Shown here piece after piece: positions 35,574-44,444 of a stretch of DNA of 64,000 nucleotides. The notes beneath the pieces are model-generated. The model did no database searches. It worked only from the letters and a program-made list of their open reading frames with translations, and was not told the origin of the DNA. A program made the translations under genes and the position numbers. Positions within the stretch are counted from its first letter, which is position 1. Each line of letters opens with the position of its first letter. This stretch comes from an uncultured Schaedlerella sp. (lineage in GTDB: Bacteria; Bacillota; Clostridia; Lachnospirales; Lachnospiraceae). The stretch lies in contig CAKSAJ010000005.1 in the NCBI GenBank assembly GCA_934435195.1, positions 62,001-126,000 of the forward strand, in the 5' to 3' direction.

Positions 35574-36327
35574 TTAACTCCTCCCATATTAAATTGAAAT
35601 AATTCTTAAATTCTGGTGCATTTCTTCGATGCATCGGTGTATCATTTTCCAATTCAAAGGAAATATCAACGATTTTAGAAATTGTAGCCGGACGTGGCGT
35701 CAAAATCAAAACTCGATCTGCCAGACTGACTGCTTCTGACAAATCATGTGTAACAAGAATCGCTGTTTTATGTTCATGCTTAAGAATCTGACCGATATCG
35801 TTTCCAACTGTAAGGCGAGTCTGGTAATCGAGTGCTGAAAATGGTTCATCAAGCAAAAGTAACTCTGGTTCCAGGACTAATGTTCTTATAAGTGCCACCC
35901 TTTGACGCATACCTCCAGACAATTGAGATGGTCTGGAATTTTTAAATTGCTGCAGGCCATATTGTTCTAATAATTCCAGTGCTTTCTTCCTTGTCTTTGC
36001 AGACAACATATGCCGGACTTCCAACCCTAATAAAACATTATGATAAACTGTACGCCATTCAAACAAATGGTCATGCTGTAGCATGTAGCCGATATTCGTT
36101 GTACTTTGTTTGAGATTTTTTCCATTCATTTTGATAAGCCCTTTTTCTGGCTTTAGGATTCCACAAATAATAGATAGAAGTGTTGATTTTCCACAACCGG
36201 AAGGACCAACAATCGCAATAAATTCTCCTTCTGAAACACTGAAAGAAACATCCTCTAAAGCTTTTGTCTCTCCTTCCGTTGTGTGATATGAATATGTGAT
36301 GTGTTGCATTTCTAAAATCGGTTCCAT
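35560..36327 (-). CDS. ABC transporter ATP-binding protein, NitT/TauT/Ssu/ThiZ type
   Basis: Cytoplasmic ATPase that powers the permease encoded by the overlapping next gene. The 255 residues have Walker A GPSGCGKST near 40, Q-loop in GYMLQHDHLF near 81, signature LSGGMRQR near 135, Walker B LLLLDEPFSALD near 155 and the H-loop THDLSEAV near 193. The family assignment follows from overall similarity to SsuB/TauB/ThiZ ATPases. Substrate not predictable. Confidence 0.88.
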   Translation of the reverse strand: MEPILEMQHITYSYHTTEGETKALEDVSFSVSEGEFIAIVGPSGCGKSTLLSIICGILKPEKGLIKMNGKNLKQSTTNIGYMLQHDHLFEWRTVYHNVLLGLEVRHMLSAKTRKKALELLEQYGLQQFKNSRPSQLSGGMRQRVALIRTLVLEPELLLLDEPFSALDYQTRLTVGNDIGQILKHEHKTAILVTHDLSEAVSLADRVLILTPRPATISKIVDISFELENDTPMHRRNAPEFKNYFNLIWEELNGYE

Positions 36328-36398
36328 TCAGACGCTCCATTTTTTCTATATTAATAGTGTATGACAGAACCTAAAATCAGTGAAAGAAACTCCTTTGT

Positions 36399-37556
36399 TT
36401 AAAAAATTGTTTCACTGAGATGTTTATATACCCGTTCACAACGGATGATATCATCAATATCCACCCATTCATCCGGCTGATGTGCACACTCCAGATTTCC
36501 CGGACCATAGGACATACAATTGTGATTGCCTAATTTTCCTGCTATCACAGCTGTATCTGTATATCCCGGAAATGGTGCAACCTCAGGCTCTTGTTTTGTA
36601 ACAACCAGACAAGATTTTTTAAGTGCTGCAAGCAGCGGTGAATTATCATCTTTTTCTATATAAGGACGATCTCCTGTAATTGTGTATGTAACTGAAATTC
36701 CAGATACAACTTCTTTCGCTCTCTCAATTGCTTTTTCTAAAAGCTCTGTTGTTTTCTGCGTGTTTGTCGGCGGAACCAGTCTCAGATCAATCCATAATTT
36801 GCACGCATCCGGCACAACATACGGTCGGTATCCGCCTTGAATCTGCCCGAAAGTCACTGTCGATTTTCCAAGATCTGGGTGTGTTGGAACCTGTTCCATC
36901 TCTTTATGAAATGTATGTATAATCTCCGCCATAGCTGCAATGGCATCTGCTCCCTTCCATGGTGTGCTTGCATGTGCTGTATGTCCCTGCACATCTACTT
37001 CGTACCAGGTACGCCCCTTATGTGCCACCTGAATCATTCCATTTGTCGGCTCTGCATCAACAATCCAGTCATCTTTTCCTACCCATCCTGATTTAATGCA
37101 TTGTTCCGATCCTCTCATAAAATCTTCTTCATCTACTGTACAGATTAATTTTAATGTACGTTTAGGTTTTTTATGTTTCTGCTGTGCTAATGCAGCTGCA
37201 TGCACAAATGCCGTCGTACAGCATGCAAGACCGGATTTCATATCGCAGGCACCTCTGCCATAAATTTTATTATCCTGTTCTAATGCACGAAATGGTGGCA
37301 ATGTCCACCCATCTCCTACAACCACGGTATCCATATGACAAATGAATATAAGAGCCGGCAATGTTTGATCTGTTCCTAAAAGCTCTGCACACAAATTAAA
37401 TCTGCCCGGCAACACTTCCTCTTCTTTTAATTCTACTCCCGGTAATTTTAATATTTCTTTCAGATAATCTTTAATTTCTCTCTCATATGTACCTGGATCT
37501 GTACTTTCAATCTGCACAAGTTCTTTTGTTAATTGAACTGCCTGAATCTGTTTCAT
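36399..37556 (-). CDS. M20 family metallopeptidase (ArgE/DapE-like)
   Basis: Zinc deacylase/peptidase of the ArgE-DapE-CPG2 group. The 385 residues include the first metal motif ICHMDTV with a histidine and aspartate near 80, GRGACDMKSG near 108, the catalytic glutamates in TVDEEDF near 142, and the dimerisation domain (about 180-290). I start at the ATG at 37556 with GGGAGGAAG upstream; the frame extends further but without conservation. It has its own promoter and precedes the ABC ATPase by 71 bases. The substrate (acetylornithine, succinyl-diaminopimelate or a peptide) cannot be fixed. Confidence 0.85.
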   Translation of the reverse strand: MKQIQAVQLTKELVQIESTDPGTYEREIKDYLKEILKLPGVELKEEEVLPGRFNLCAELLGTDQTLPALIFICHMDTVVVGDGWTLPPFRALEQDNKIYGRGACDMKSGLACCTTAFVHAAALAQQKHKKPKRTLKLICTVDEEDFMRGSEQCIKSGWVGKDDWIVDAEPTNGMIQVAHKGRTWYEVDVQGHTAHASTPWKGADAIAAMAEIIHTFHKEMEQVPTHPDLGKSTVTFGQIQGGYRPYVVPDACKLWIDLRLVPPTNTQKTTELLEKAIERAKEVVSGISVTYTITGDRPYIEKDDNSPLLAALKKSCLVVTKQEPEVAPFPGYTDTAVIAGKLGNHNCMSYGPGNLECAHQPDEWVDIDDIIRCERVYKHLSETIF

Positions 37557-37601
37557 TTTACTTCCTCCCATTGAACGCCCTATTTTTATGTTCATAAGAT
37601 A

Positions 37602-37630
37602 ACTATAGAATCTTAAATAATAAAAGGCAA
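37602..37630 (-). promoter_or_regulatory. Promoter of the M20 peptidase gene
   Basis: TTGCCT and TATAGT with a 17-base spacer on the minus strand, just beyond the end of the pilus operon. It suggests the peptidase-ABC genes are transcribed separately from the pilus. Confidence 0.6.
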
Positions 37631-37639
37631 GAGGTTTTA

Positions 37640-38308
37640 TCAAAATGCTGTCCGCTCATCTACAACCATGCAATTTACTACCAACCTTTCCGATGTTACT
37701 TCATATCCGATACAAGTCGCCAATGTCACGATCTGACCTTCTGATTCATCCCACTGCTTTTGAAAAATATCATTCGTATTTTCACAAACAAATACGTTTT
37801 CTACTTGAAGTTTTTTTGTTTTAGAAGGAGTATACAAATACAATTCGCGATTTGTTTCTGTAAAAACACTATTCTGAAATTCATGCAATCTGCCAAACAT
37901 CTGCCCGGATGCAGTATTATGTCCAAACAGACAGATATGTTTATCCGTCAACATATCGTCTGTATATGCCCAGGTAAAAATAGAACCAAGCGGACTGTAT
38001 TCTCCTTCAAAATTTCTCGTCAAATATATTGTATCATTTTCGCCTTTTAAAACCGGCGCATCTACTTCAATCTGCGGAATATAAATCCATCCTACAATGT
38101 CTTTGTTTATTTTTTTCAATGCTGCAAAATCTACCCTTCTTCTCATAGGACTTTCCGGTAATCCTGTATCAATTACATTTTGAACAATCTCTTCTTTTTT
38201 TATCATCTCTTCTATATACGGCTGATATTCCTTCACCGCAATGCTAAAAAACAAAAGACCGCCGACAAATAAAAGACCGATTATACTCATTGTAATTTTA
38301 TTCCTCAT
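37640..38308 (-). CDS. Class B sortase of the pilus operon
   Basis: Membrane-anchored cysteine transpeptidase. The 222 residues have one N-terminal membrane anchor (about 5-25) and a sortase core. The class B hallmarks are NKDIVGWIYIPQIEVDAPV leading in, the histidine in LFGHNTASGQMF near 130 and the cysteine in TLATCIGYEV near 196, with Arg in SERLVV. I start at the ATG at 38308, preceded by AAAGGA; the TTG at 38332 has no ribosome site. It overlaps the minor pilin gene by 11 bases. Class B sortases usually attach one substrate to the wall; here the candidate is the preceding pilin with an APQTG motif. Confidence 0.88.
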   Translation of the reverse strand: MRNKITMSIIGLLFVGGLLFFSIAVKEYQPYIEEMIKKEEIVQNVIDTGLPESPMRRRVDFAALKKINKDIVGWIYIPQIEVDAPVLKGENDTIYLTRNFEGEYSPLGSIFTWAYTDDMLTDKHICLFGHNTASGQMFGRLHEFQNSVFTETNRELYLYTPSKTKKLQVENVFVCENTNDIFQKQWDESEGQIVTLATCIGYEVTSERLVVNCMVVDERTAF

Positions 38309-38945
38309 TTTTCCTTTCTTTTCTCCATTCAACAGCTACGATAATTCCTGCTGAGATAAAACCTATTCCCAGTATAGCCCATTTCCATACTCCTGTTTTC
38401 AGTCCTGTCTGCGGTGCCATATCCTTTCCGACCTTTTCTATCGGTACATGCTTTGGCGACACCTTTATTTCATAAGACATTTTTCCTTCTGTTTCATCCC
38501 AACTTGGCAATGCTACGATCATCGGAGTAATTAAATCATATTCATTACTTTTTTCTGCCTGTATAAAATAAATTCCTTCATCTAATTGTTCAAATACCAC
38601 TTTTCCTGTTGCATCTGTTTGTCTGTTTTGTTCCGGTTCTACCCCAAATGCTTCCAGATGTTTGGATACACGCTCTAACTCTAAAGATGTTTTTATGTTA
38701 TTTAAATCAATTCCTGCTGACTCATATCCCGGGAGTATTTTATACCCTCCATTTTCAATCTCTCCGATTTTTGTACATCCAAAAACAATTCCTTCTCTTT
38801 TCATATTTATTTTCCAATCTTCCGGCAATGTCATCTGTATCATCCCAGTCTGCTCCTGTTCAAATGCCGCCAATACCGGAAATGACTGAAATACTGCAAA
38901 TAACATCGCAATTCCTACCCCTAATATTTTCCTTTTGTGTTTCAT
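38298..38945 (-). CDS. Sortase-anchored minor pilin
   Basis: Secreted wall protein of 215 residues: a signal peptide (about 1-26, ending VLAA), a prealbumin-like Cna-B/SpaA fold (with GKVVFEQLDEGIYFIQAEK near 110), then APQTGLKTG near 180. A membrane helix (about 188-208) and a basic-acidic tail follow. The sorting motif is closer to an NPQT/APQT form than to LPXTG, which fits a class B or dedicated sortase. It overlaps srtC by four bases (ATGA) and the class B sortase by 11, so the three are tightly coupled. It may be the basal pilin. Confidence 0.8.
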   Translation of the reverse strand: MKHKRKILGVGIAMLFAVFQSFPVLAAFEQEQTGMIQMTLPEDWKINMKREGIVFGCTKIGEIENGGYKILPGYESAGIDLNNIKTSLELERVSKHLEAFGVEPEQNRQTDATGKVVFEQLDEGIYFIQAEKSNEYDLITPMIVALPSWDETEGKMSYEIKVSPKHVPIEKVGKDMAPQTGLKTGVWKWAILGIGFISAGIIVAVEWRKERKNEE

Positions 38946-39808
38946 CTGTTCTTCTCCCTCTTCTTTCTTCTCCTCTGTCTTCGATATGTCTGTATTCTAT
39001 TTTTAATTTGTATTACTCCTACACTGGCCACAAACAGGATGGGAAATACTGTAATTATAATTTCCCGTACAGAAGGAAACTGTGGTTTAATTTTTATATA
39101 TTCTTTTTCTTTGTAGTCTACCCTGTGTCCTGTGACGATCAACCTGTGACTGTTTATTCCAAAAGGCGTACACGTAACAAGCGATACCAGATCTTTTTCA
39201 GCTTTTATCTCCATCCATGCAGTGTCTTCTGGTTTTACAACCATAATTTCTTCTACCTTATACGCCATCACTTCTTTGTAGGTATGTATAAAAAATAAAT
39301 CTCCGTTCTTCATTTCATCAAGACGAACCAGTAATTTCGAACTTGGAAGTCCTCTGTGTCCTGTCAATACACTATGTGTATTTTCTCCTCCTATCGGAAG
39401 ACTTGTACCTTCCAGATGTCCGATTCCATTAGATAAAACTTCATCTGTAGTTCCATGATATATTGGAAGTTCTACTTGGATTTTGGGAATTTCAAGACTT
39501 CCCATAATATCTGTCCCATGAATATTTAATAACTCTTCATATTTCTTTTCTTCCGTTTCCTCTACAATTCCACCCTTTGCCTGAAACAACATTTCATTAT
39601 ATTCATTTGCCTGCCTCCACTTCTCTTCTATTTCTTTTTCATTCTCTTTTTCCATTGTCTGCCGATATGTTGCGACAGCATCCGCCTGATGCTGCCGCTC
39701 AACCACATTACTGATAATCGGAAATACACAGATTAAAAATCCAGCCCAAAACAGTAAGTTTCGAAGCCTCTTTCCTTTCTTTTCTGATTGTCTTTTTTTC
39801 TTTATCAT
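38942..39808 (-). CDS. Class C pilus sortase
   Basis: Membrane-bound transpeptidase that polymerises pilin subunits through Lys-Thr isopeptide bonds. The 288 residues have an N-terminal anchor (about 15-33), the core with LEIPKIQVELPIYHG near 110, the histidine in SVLTGHRGLPSSKL near 150 and the catalytic cysteine in SLVTCTPFGINSHRL near 213. A second C-terminal membrane helix (about 245-265) and a basic tail complete the class C layout. It lies between the backbone and minor pilin genes, four bases after the former. Confidence 0.92.
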   Translation of the reverse strand: MIKKKRQSEKKGKRLRNLLFWAGFLICVFPIISNVVERQHQADAVATYRQTMEKENEKEIEEKWRQANEYNEMLFQAKGGIVEETEEKKYEELLNIHGTDIMGSLEIPKIQVELPIYHGTTDEVLSNGIGHLEGTSLPIGGENTHSVLTGHRGLPSSKLLVRLDEMKNGDLFFIHTYKEVMAYKVEEIMVVKPEDTAWMEIKAEKDLVSLVTCTPFGINSHRLIVTGHRVDYKEKEYIKIKPQFPSVREIIITVFPILFVASVGVIQIKNRIQTYRRQRRRKKREKNR

Positions 39809-39811
39809 ATC

Positions 39812-41692
39812 TTATCGTTTTCGTTTGCTGCTTAATACTGCAACTGTCATTAAAATACTTCCACTTAAGACCATGATCAGAACAACTGGTGTTCCTGTAA
39901 CCGGAAGCTTACTTCCAACCTGATTTATTACGGTCAGATTAATTGTTCCTTCTTCGGCATTTGTTTTCAATTCCTTCTCTTCACTATGTATAATACCACT
40001 GTAAAATGAATCTACTTTAGCCTTCACATTTAGACTTTTTAATACTGTATCATTTGCTCCGCTTCCCTTCACATAATGGTCTCTATCATCTGTAAATATT
40101 GCTTTTATCTCAAGCTTAACCGGATCCTTTAACAAGCGATAGCCTGCAGGTGCCTTTGTTTCTTTTAGGTAATACGTTCCAGAATCCAGACCGTAAATTT
40201 CAAATTGTCCATTTTCCGGTGAAACCATCTCGACAGCACGTTCAAATTTATTTCCACCGACATGATCCGTTCCTCCGACTGCATCTCGATTTACAACTGC
40301 GTACCCCTCTTTTTCCTTTCTTACATACACTTCATTTTGACAAGCTTCATCACTATATAAACGGAATTTTGCACCTGCCAATGTTTTCTGATAATTATTT
40401 ACTTTTTGCACCTGCAATTTATATGTAAAACATACGACTGTATCCCATGGTGTAAATCCTCTGCTGCTTCCTCCATCGTTCGAATCCGGATTATTTGAAA
40501 ATTCTAAACGGACATCATTTTCAATTCCCGGTCTTCCTATTTTCTGTACTGCCCTGTCATTTAATATTGCCTTATAACTCAGAGTTACTTTCTGATCATA
40601 AATATTTTCCTGTTCCGAATTAAATCTTGGAAATTCTCTATCTACAATACTTTTTATATCTGGTATTGAAATTTGAAACGTGTCGCCATTACTCGGCATT
40701 GTGTTGAGCAGATATTCAGATTCTTTTAATGTATATTCTTTTTTCCGGGTATCGGAAATGTTTCCTGAGATTGTGATTTTTACAGTGTCTTTAAGAAATG
40801 TTAATGCATCATCCATTCTGTCATGCCATGCATAATAGTATGTACGATAACCATTCATATTAGAAATATTAGATTCATATCGATATGGTACAAATTGACC
40901 GATTTCAAAATCCCCAATGTCATTCCATCGGTTTGGATCTTTTATATTTTCATTTGCCTCATCTTCCTGTACTTGTTTAGCAATTACCGGATAATCTGAT
41001 TTAATTGATATGCTTGCTGTCGGATTTGCTGTATTAACCATGCATAATGAACTTGCTGAAGATGTATTACTCACATCTGTCACCTCATCAATAATGTAAT
41101 ACCCATATGCCATTCCTCTGATTTGAATAACATTATCCGGTCTCACCCCTCTTACTTCTACGCAATCTGAATTTACCGAAAGCTTCTCTAATTCATCTCT
41201 TAACTCTTCGACAAAATATCGAAATTCACTGTAGGTTCCTTCTTCTTTTTGTTCTGCCTTTGCTCCCTCTACTTGATTTGCATTTAATGACTGTATATAA
41301 TCGATTGCCATATACTCTGTCACCTGTTCCGGGGTTGTTTTCTTTCCCTTTTTTGTTAATGCTTTTGCCGTCACATTTTTCAGTGCTGTCTCACAATTGG
41401 AATTCCATGTATAATTAACCGATTCTCCGTCTCTGGCGTTCTCTGCTAAAAATAACTGATATATACGGAATTTTTTTCCTACCAGGTTCTGCCCTTCATT
41501 TCCTTTTATCGTAATCACCGCTTCTCTGTTCCCTAGAACTGCAACTCCACCCTGGGTGTAAACTGGACTTTTATCCTCAGCCTTTACAATTGGAACCAGT
41601 TCCTGTAATGGCGTCCCCGGTATCACGGGCGCCATCCCGCTTAATAACATCACTCCTGCCATTCCTAGTACAATATTTTTACTCATCTTCAT
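39812..41692 (-). CDS. Major (backbone) pilin, LPVTG-anchored
   Basis: The 626-residue subunit has a signal peptide (about 1-38), an N-terminal domain and a likely pilin motif lysine in SDYPVIAKQV near 235. Two or more Ig-like/Cna-B domains follow, the last with an E-box in YYLKETKAPAGY near 510, whose glutamate would assist an internal isopeptide bond. LPVTG near 597, a hydrophobic helix and SKRKR close the protein. These are the features of shaft pilins such as SpaA/FimA polymerised by class C sortases. The class C sortase gene follows after three bases. Confidence 0.9.
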   Translation of the reverse strand: MKMSKNIVLGMAGVMLLSGMAPVIPGTPLQELVPIVKAEDKSPVYTQGGVAVLGNREAVITIKGNEGQNLVGKKFRIYQLFLAENARDGESVNYTWNSNCETALKNVTAKALTKKGKKTTPEQVTEYMAIDYIQSLNANQVEGAKAEQKEEGTYSEFRYFVEELRDELEKLSVNSDCVEVRGVRPDNVIQIRGMAYGYYIIDEVTDVSNTSSASSLCMVNTANPTASISIKSDYPVIAKQVQEDEANENIKDPNRWNDIGDFEIGQFVPYRYESNISNMNGYRTYYYAWHDRMDDALTFLKDTVKITISGNISDTRKKEYTLKESEYLLNTMPSNGDTFQISIPDIKSIVDREFPRFNSEQENIYDQKVTLSYKAILNDRAVQKIGRPGIENDVRLEFSNNPDSNDGGSSRGFTPWDTVVCFTYKLQVQKVNNYQKTLAGAKFRLYSDEACQNEVYVRKEKEGYAVVNRDAVGGTDHVGGNKFERAVEMVSPENGQFEIYGLDSGTYYLKETKAPAGYRLLKDPVKLEIKAIFTDDRDHYVKGSGANDTVLKSLNVKAKVDSFYSGIIHSEEKELKTNAEEGTINLTVINQVGSKLPVTGTPVVLIMVLSGSILMTVAVLSSKRKR

Positions 41693-41720
41693 AATTTTTT
41701 ATCTCACTTTCTTGTTTATC

Positions 41721-43979
41721 TTATTTTTTATAAGGCGTCTTCCACCATATCGCTCCTAACACACATGCGATACCTGCAGTCAAAATCAAAAGATTCCAAT
41801 TACTTCCTGTTTTAGGCAATTTGTTCCCTTTATAATTTACAACTTCAATTGTTACAATTCGCTCCGCTTTTGTTCCTGATATAATGCTTTTACTATCCTC
41901 CAACTGATATATTTTCTGATCAATCTGACAGGTAAATATATTTTCCATTGGATTACTTGCTACTGATATTTCGTATATTTTATCACTTCCATCTAAATTC
42001 ACTGGAATTCTGTAACCTTGTGGAGCCTTTGTCTCCTTTATAAAATATGTTTCTCCTACTGCAAGTCCTTCAAACTTTGCTTCCCCATTTTCATTGGTTT
42101 TACTACATGTAATTTTCTGTTTACATTCTTTATCCTGATACAAAGTGAATTCAGCATCTTTTAACTTTTTACCATCTTCATTTTTCTTATCTATCAAAAG
42201 CTTATATGGAGCACAAACATCTTCTACCCGTAATGCAGCTCCCATCACCGTCTTCTCAAACTGTATTTTTCCATTTTGTACTGTCGAAGTATTTTCCTTC
42301 AATTCAATTTGATTATTTCCTGAAATTTGAAATCTGATTTTTCCCGGATTCCTTGTATAACCATCTGGTACAAAAGATTCTTCTACCATATGTTCACCAC
42401 GAGTCAATCCTTTTAATGCCGCCTTTCCTTGCCCATCCGTCGTTACTTCTTCTCTGCTTCCATCAGGCATTGTATGAACAAATTTTGCCCCGGCTATTGG
42501 TGTCATTGTTTCTTTTTGAATCTTAACGATATCCAATGTTAGAACCTGTTCCGAAATCTGAGCAGTCTGATAACTGTCTACGATTTCTTCTCCTTTATTC
42601 TCACTTGTTATTTTCCGTATGATTACTTCTGGATTGATCTGATATCCTTCCGGAGCAGCAATTTCCTGTATTACAACCGTTCCTAGTGGAAATGCAATTT
42701 CACCATTGTCCATTGTATAAAATTCATCGCCTGATTCCCGATATTCCTTCCGCAATTTTCCAATGCCTTCTGAATCTGTCCGTATTACCCAGGAACGGAC
42801 AGGTTTCATTCCCTGTTGTTGCGGGTCTGATTCATAATTTCCAGCATAAAACTTCACATCAAACAATGCCCCTTCGAAAGTCCCATTGCCTTGTGGTACA
42901 TTTTGCTGAGTCTCTGCATCCACCTTTTTCAATAAAATTTCAACTGGGTTCATCGTTGGTGCGTCTGACACTCTAACAACTGCTGTTTCTCCTGAACGAA
43001 TTGTCACATTGTATACAGTATGATTCCAGGCATACCCTTCCGGCACTTTAATTTCTTTCACCCAATATGTATTTGCATCTAATTGTGCTACATTTGAATT
43101 TCCGTCTTTATCTGTAGTTAGAGTTGCCACTTGATTTGTACACGCCTGATCCGTATAAACCCCATAAACCGCACCGTTGAGACTATAGCAGGTATTCCCG
43201 TTTGTAATTCCCGGCTTTGTCGATGTCTTCAACACTCTTACATTTCCTTTTGGTGCACGCTCTACCCACACAATATCCTGCTGTGCATTGTAGGCAACAT
43301 ACGTTTTATATTCCGACATATATCTTTGCAAAGTCCCGTTTGTCGCCATCTGATTTTGGGTTACAGCAACCATGTTTTTAATTCCCTGTGCCATTGAAGC
43401 AGATAAACCTGTCAAACTGCCACAATACGCATACCCAACTGCCGCATGGCAATATGCATAGGTGTTTCTATCTCTTTCATTGAAAATATTTTTCCCTAGA
43501 TTTTCATATAATTCTGGAATTACATAACATAAAATCAATGCTTTAATTATGTCACTGTTTAACTCTGATACACTGAATGTTCCACTTGGTGTCGTCGAAT
43601 TTGGCTCTGCACAAAATCCAAGGTATGTCCCTGTTTGTGTCTTCACACTAAATTCACATGTCCCCCACGAGCCATACGAATGTCCTGCTCCCGGAGTAAT
43701 CACTGCCGAAGACCCCACCGCAGACAATAACATAATTCCTTCTTCTGCTTCCTCTGGATTTTCTTCCTCCAAGTGACTTTCTTCCTGATCAATATATGCT
43801 TCTCCTATCACCTCGCCTTTTCCATATTTTCCTAATTCTTCTTCCGGGATCATCGACTCTAATTCCGTCTTAATGTTTTGTAAATCTTCTGATTCATCAA
43901 TTGCTACGGCCGGAAGAATTGATTGCAGTAACAAGATAATCGTTCCTGTTATTGCGAATAGAACCTTTCCCTTCTTCAT
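41721..43979 (-). CDS. Pilus tip adhesin with thioester domain and Cna-B repeats, LPKTG-anchored
   Basis: The 752-residue surface protein starts with a signal peptide (about 1-27) and an acidic spacer (to about 85). A thioester-type domain follows, with Cys123 in YLGFCAEPN and a candidate partner Gln at 233/234 in NAQQDIVW. Such domains bind host surfaces covalently in Gram-positive adhesins. Four Cna-B-like modules follow (about 240-330, 335-470, 475-580, 585-700), several with an E-box (WVKEIKVPEGY, YFIKETKAPQGY). LPKTG near 727, a membrane helix and a lysine tail end it. It is the first gene of the operon, with GGAGG before the ATG. The thioester is inferred from the motif spacing. Confidence 0.85.
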   Translation of the reverse strand: MKKGKVLFAITGTIILLLQSILPAVAIDESEDLQNIKTELESMIPEEELGKYGKGEVIGEAYIDQEESHLEEENPEEAEEGIMLLSAVGSSAVITPGAGHSYGSWGTCEFSVKTQTGTYLGFCAEPNSTTPSGTFSVSELNSDIIKALILCYVIPELYENLGKNIFNERDRNTYAYCHAAVGYAYCGSLTGLSASMAQGIKNMVAVTQNQMATNGTLQRYMSEYKTYVAYNAQQDIVWVERAPKGNVRVLKTSTKPGITNGNTCYSLNGAVYGVYTDQACTNQVATLTTDKDGNSNVAQLDANTYWVKEIKVPEGYAWNHTVYNVTIRSGETAVVRVSDAPTMNPVEILLKKVDAETQQNVPQGNGTFEGALFDVKFYAGNYESDPQQQGMKPVRSWVIRTDSEGIGKLRKEYRESGDEFYTMDNGEIAFPLGTVVIQEIAAPEGYQINPEVIIRKITSENKGEEIVDSYQTAQISEQVLTLDIVKIQKETMTPIAGAKFVHTMPDGSREEVTTDGQGKAALKGLTRGEHMVEESFVPDGYTRNPGKIRFQISGNNQIELKENTSTVQNGKIQFEKTVMGAALRVEDVCAPYKLLIDKKNEDGKKLKDAEFTLYQDKECKQKITCSKTNENGEAKFEGLAVGETYFIKETKAPQGYRIPVNLDGSDKIYEISVASNPMENIFTCQIDQKIYQLEDSKSIISGTKAERIVTIEVVNYKGNKLPKTGSNWNLLILTAGIACVLGAIWWKTPYKK

Positions 43980-44001
43980 ATATTTCCTCCTTCTTCAATC
44001 A

Positions 44002-44034
44002 TTAAAACAGTAAGAAAGAGAATCTGACACTCAT
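44002..44034 (-). CDS. Possible 10-residue leader peptide upstream of the pilus operon
   Basis: A 10-codon ORF reading MSVRFSFLLF then TAA has an excellent AAAGGAGG seven bases before its ATG, and ends 22 bases before the adhesin start. Such a strong ribosome site on so short a frame suggests it is translated, for coupling or attenuation. No terminator fold is evident after it. Conservation is unknown. Confidence 0.45.
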   Translation of the reverse strand: MSVRFSFLLF

Positions 44035-44136
44035 AGGCATTCCTCCTTTGTCTATTCGTTTTTAATCAAACATTGAAATAAGCTGGCGATCTGCCATAGA
44101 TATTAGAATTTATTAGAATGTTTGAGTTGTGATTGC

Positions 44137-44165
44137 ATCATAGCATAATAAAAAACATATCACAA
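44137..44165 (-). promoter_or_regulatory. Promoter of the pilus operon
   Basis: TTGTGA and TATGAT with a 17-base spacer on the minus strand, about 160 bases before the adhesin gene and upstream of the leader ORF. Confidence 0.65.
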
Positions 44166-44186
44166 GATGCTTTTTTATTTTTGTAA

Positions 44187-44211
44187 ACAATTACTAAAAA
44201 TCAGTAATTGT
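44187..44211. promoter_or_regulatory. Perfect inverted repeat upstream of the pilus promoter
   Basis: ACAATTACT and AGTAATTGT flank seven bases, centred about 37 bases upstream of the -35 of the pilus promoter. It could be an operator. It is followed by TTTT on the plus strand, so a weak plus-strand terminator is the alternative. Confidence 0.45.
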
Positions 44212-44271
44212 TTTGGTGTATGTTTAAGGAACAAAGAATGTACATCCTACTGGATGCTTTTTATTACATAG

Positions 44272-44306
44272 AAAAAAGGTGTAGATCTAACTTGAATCTA
44301 CACCTC
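44272..44306 (-). terminator. Terminator of tRNA-Thr
   Basis: Minus-strand AGGTGTAGAT pairs with ATCTACACCT and is followed by six T, six bases after the tRNA 3' end. Confidence 0.88.
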
Positions 44307-44311
44307 TATAC

Positions 44312-44384
44312 AGCCGAAAATCGGACTTGAACCGACGACCCCTTCATTACGAGTGAAGTGCTCTACCAACTGAGCTATTTCGGC
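44312..44384 (-). tRNA. tRNA-Thr (anticodon CGU)
   Basis: Seventy-three bases fold as a cloverleaf: acceptor GCCGAAA/TTTCGGC, D-arm GCTC/GAGC, anticodon stem CTTCA/TGAAG with loop CTCGTAA, and T-arm with GGTTCAAGTCC. The anticodon CGT reads ACG. CCA is not encoded. It stands alone with its own terminator. Confidence 0.96.
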
Positions 44385-44444
44385 ATTGGTTTTATAGCAA
44401 CCTCGTATATTATATCGTCTTTTCTTAAGAATTTCAACTGTTTT

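Noticed and set aside
44312..44384. tRNA-Thr as the attachment site of a pilus island
   Set aside because: The tRNA 3' end is not repeated at the far side of the pilus region and no integrase is present.
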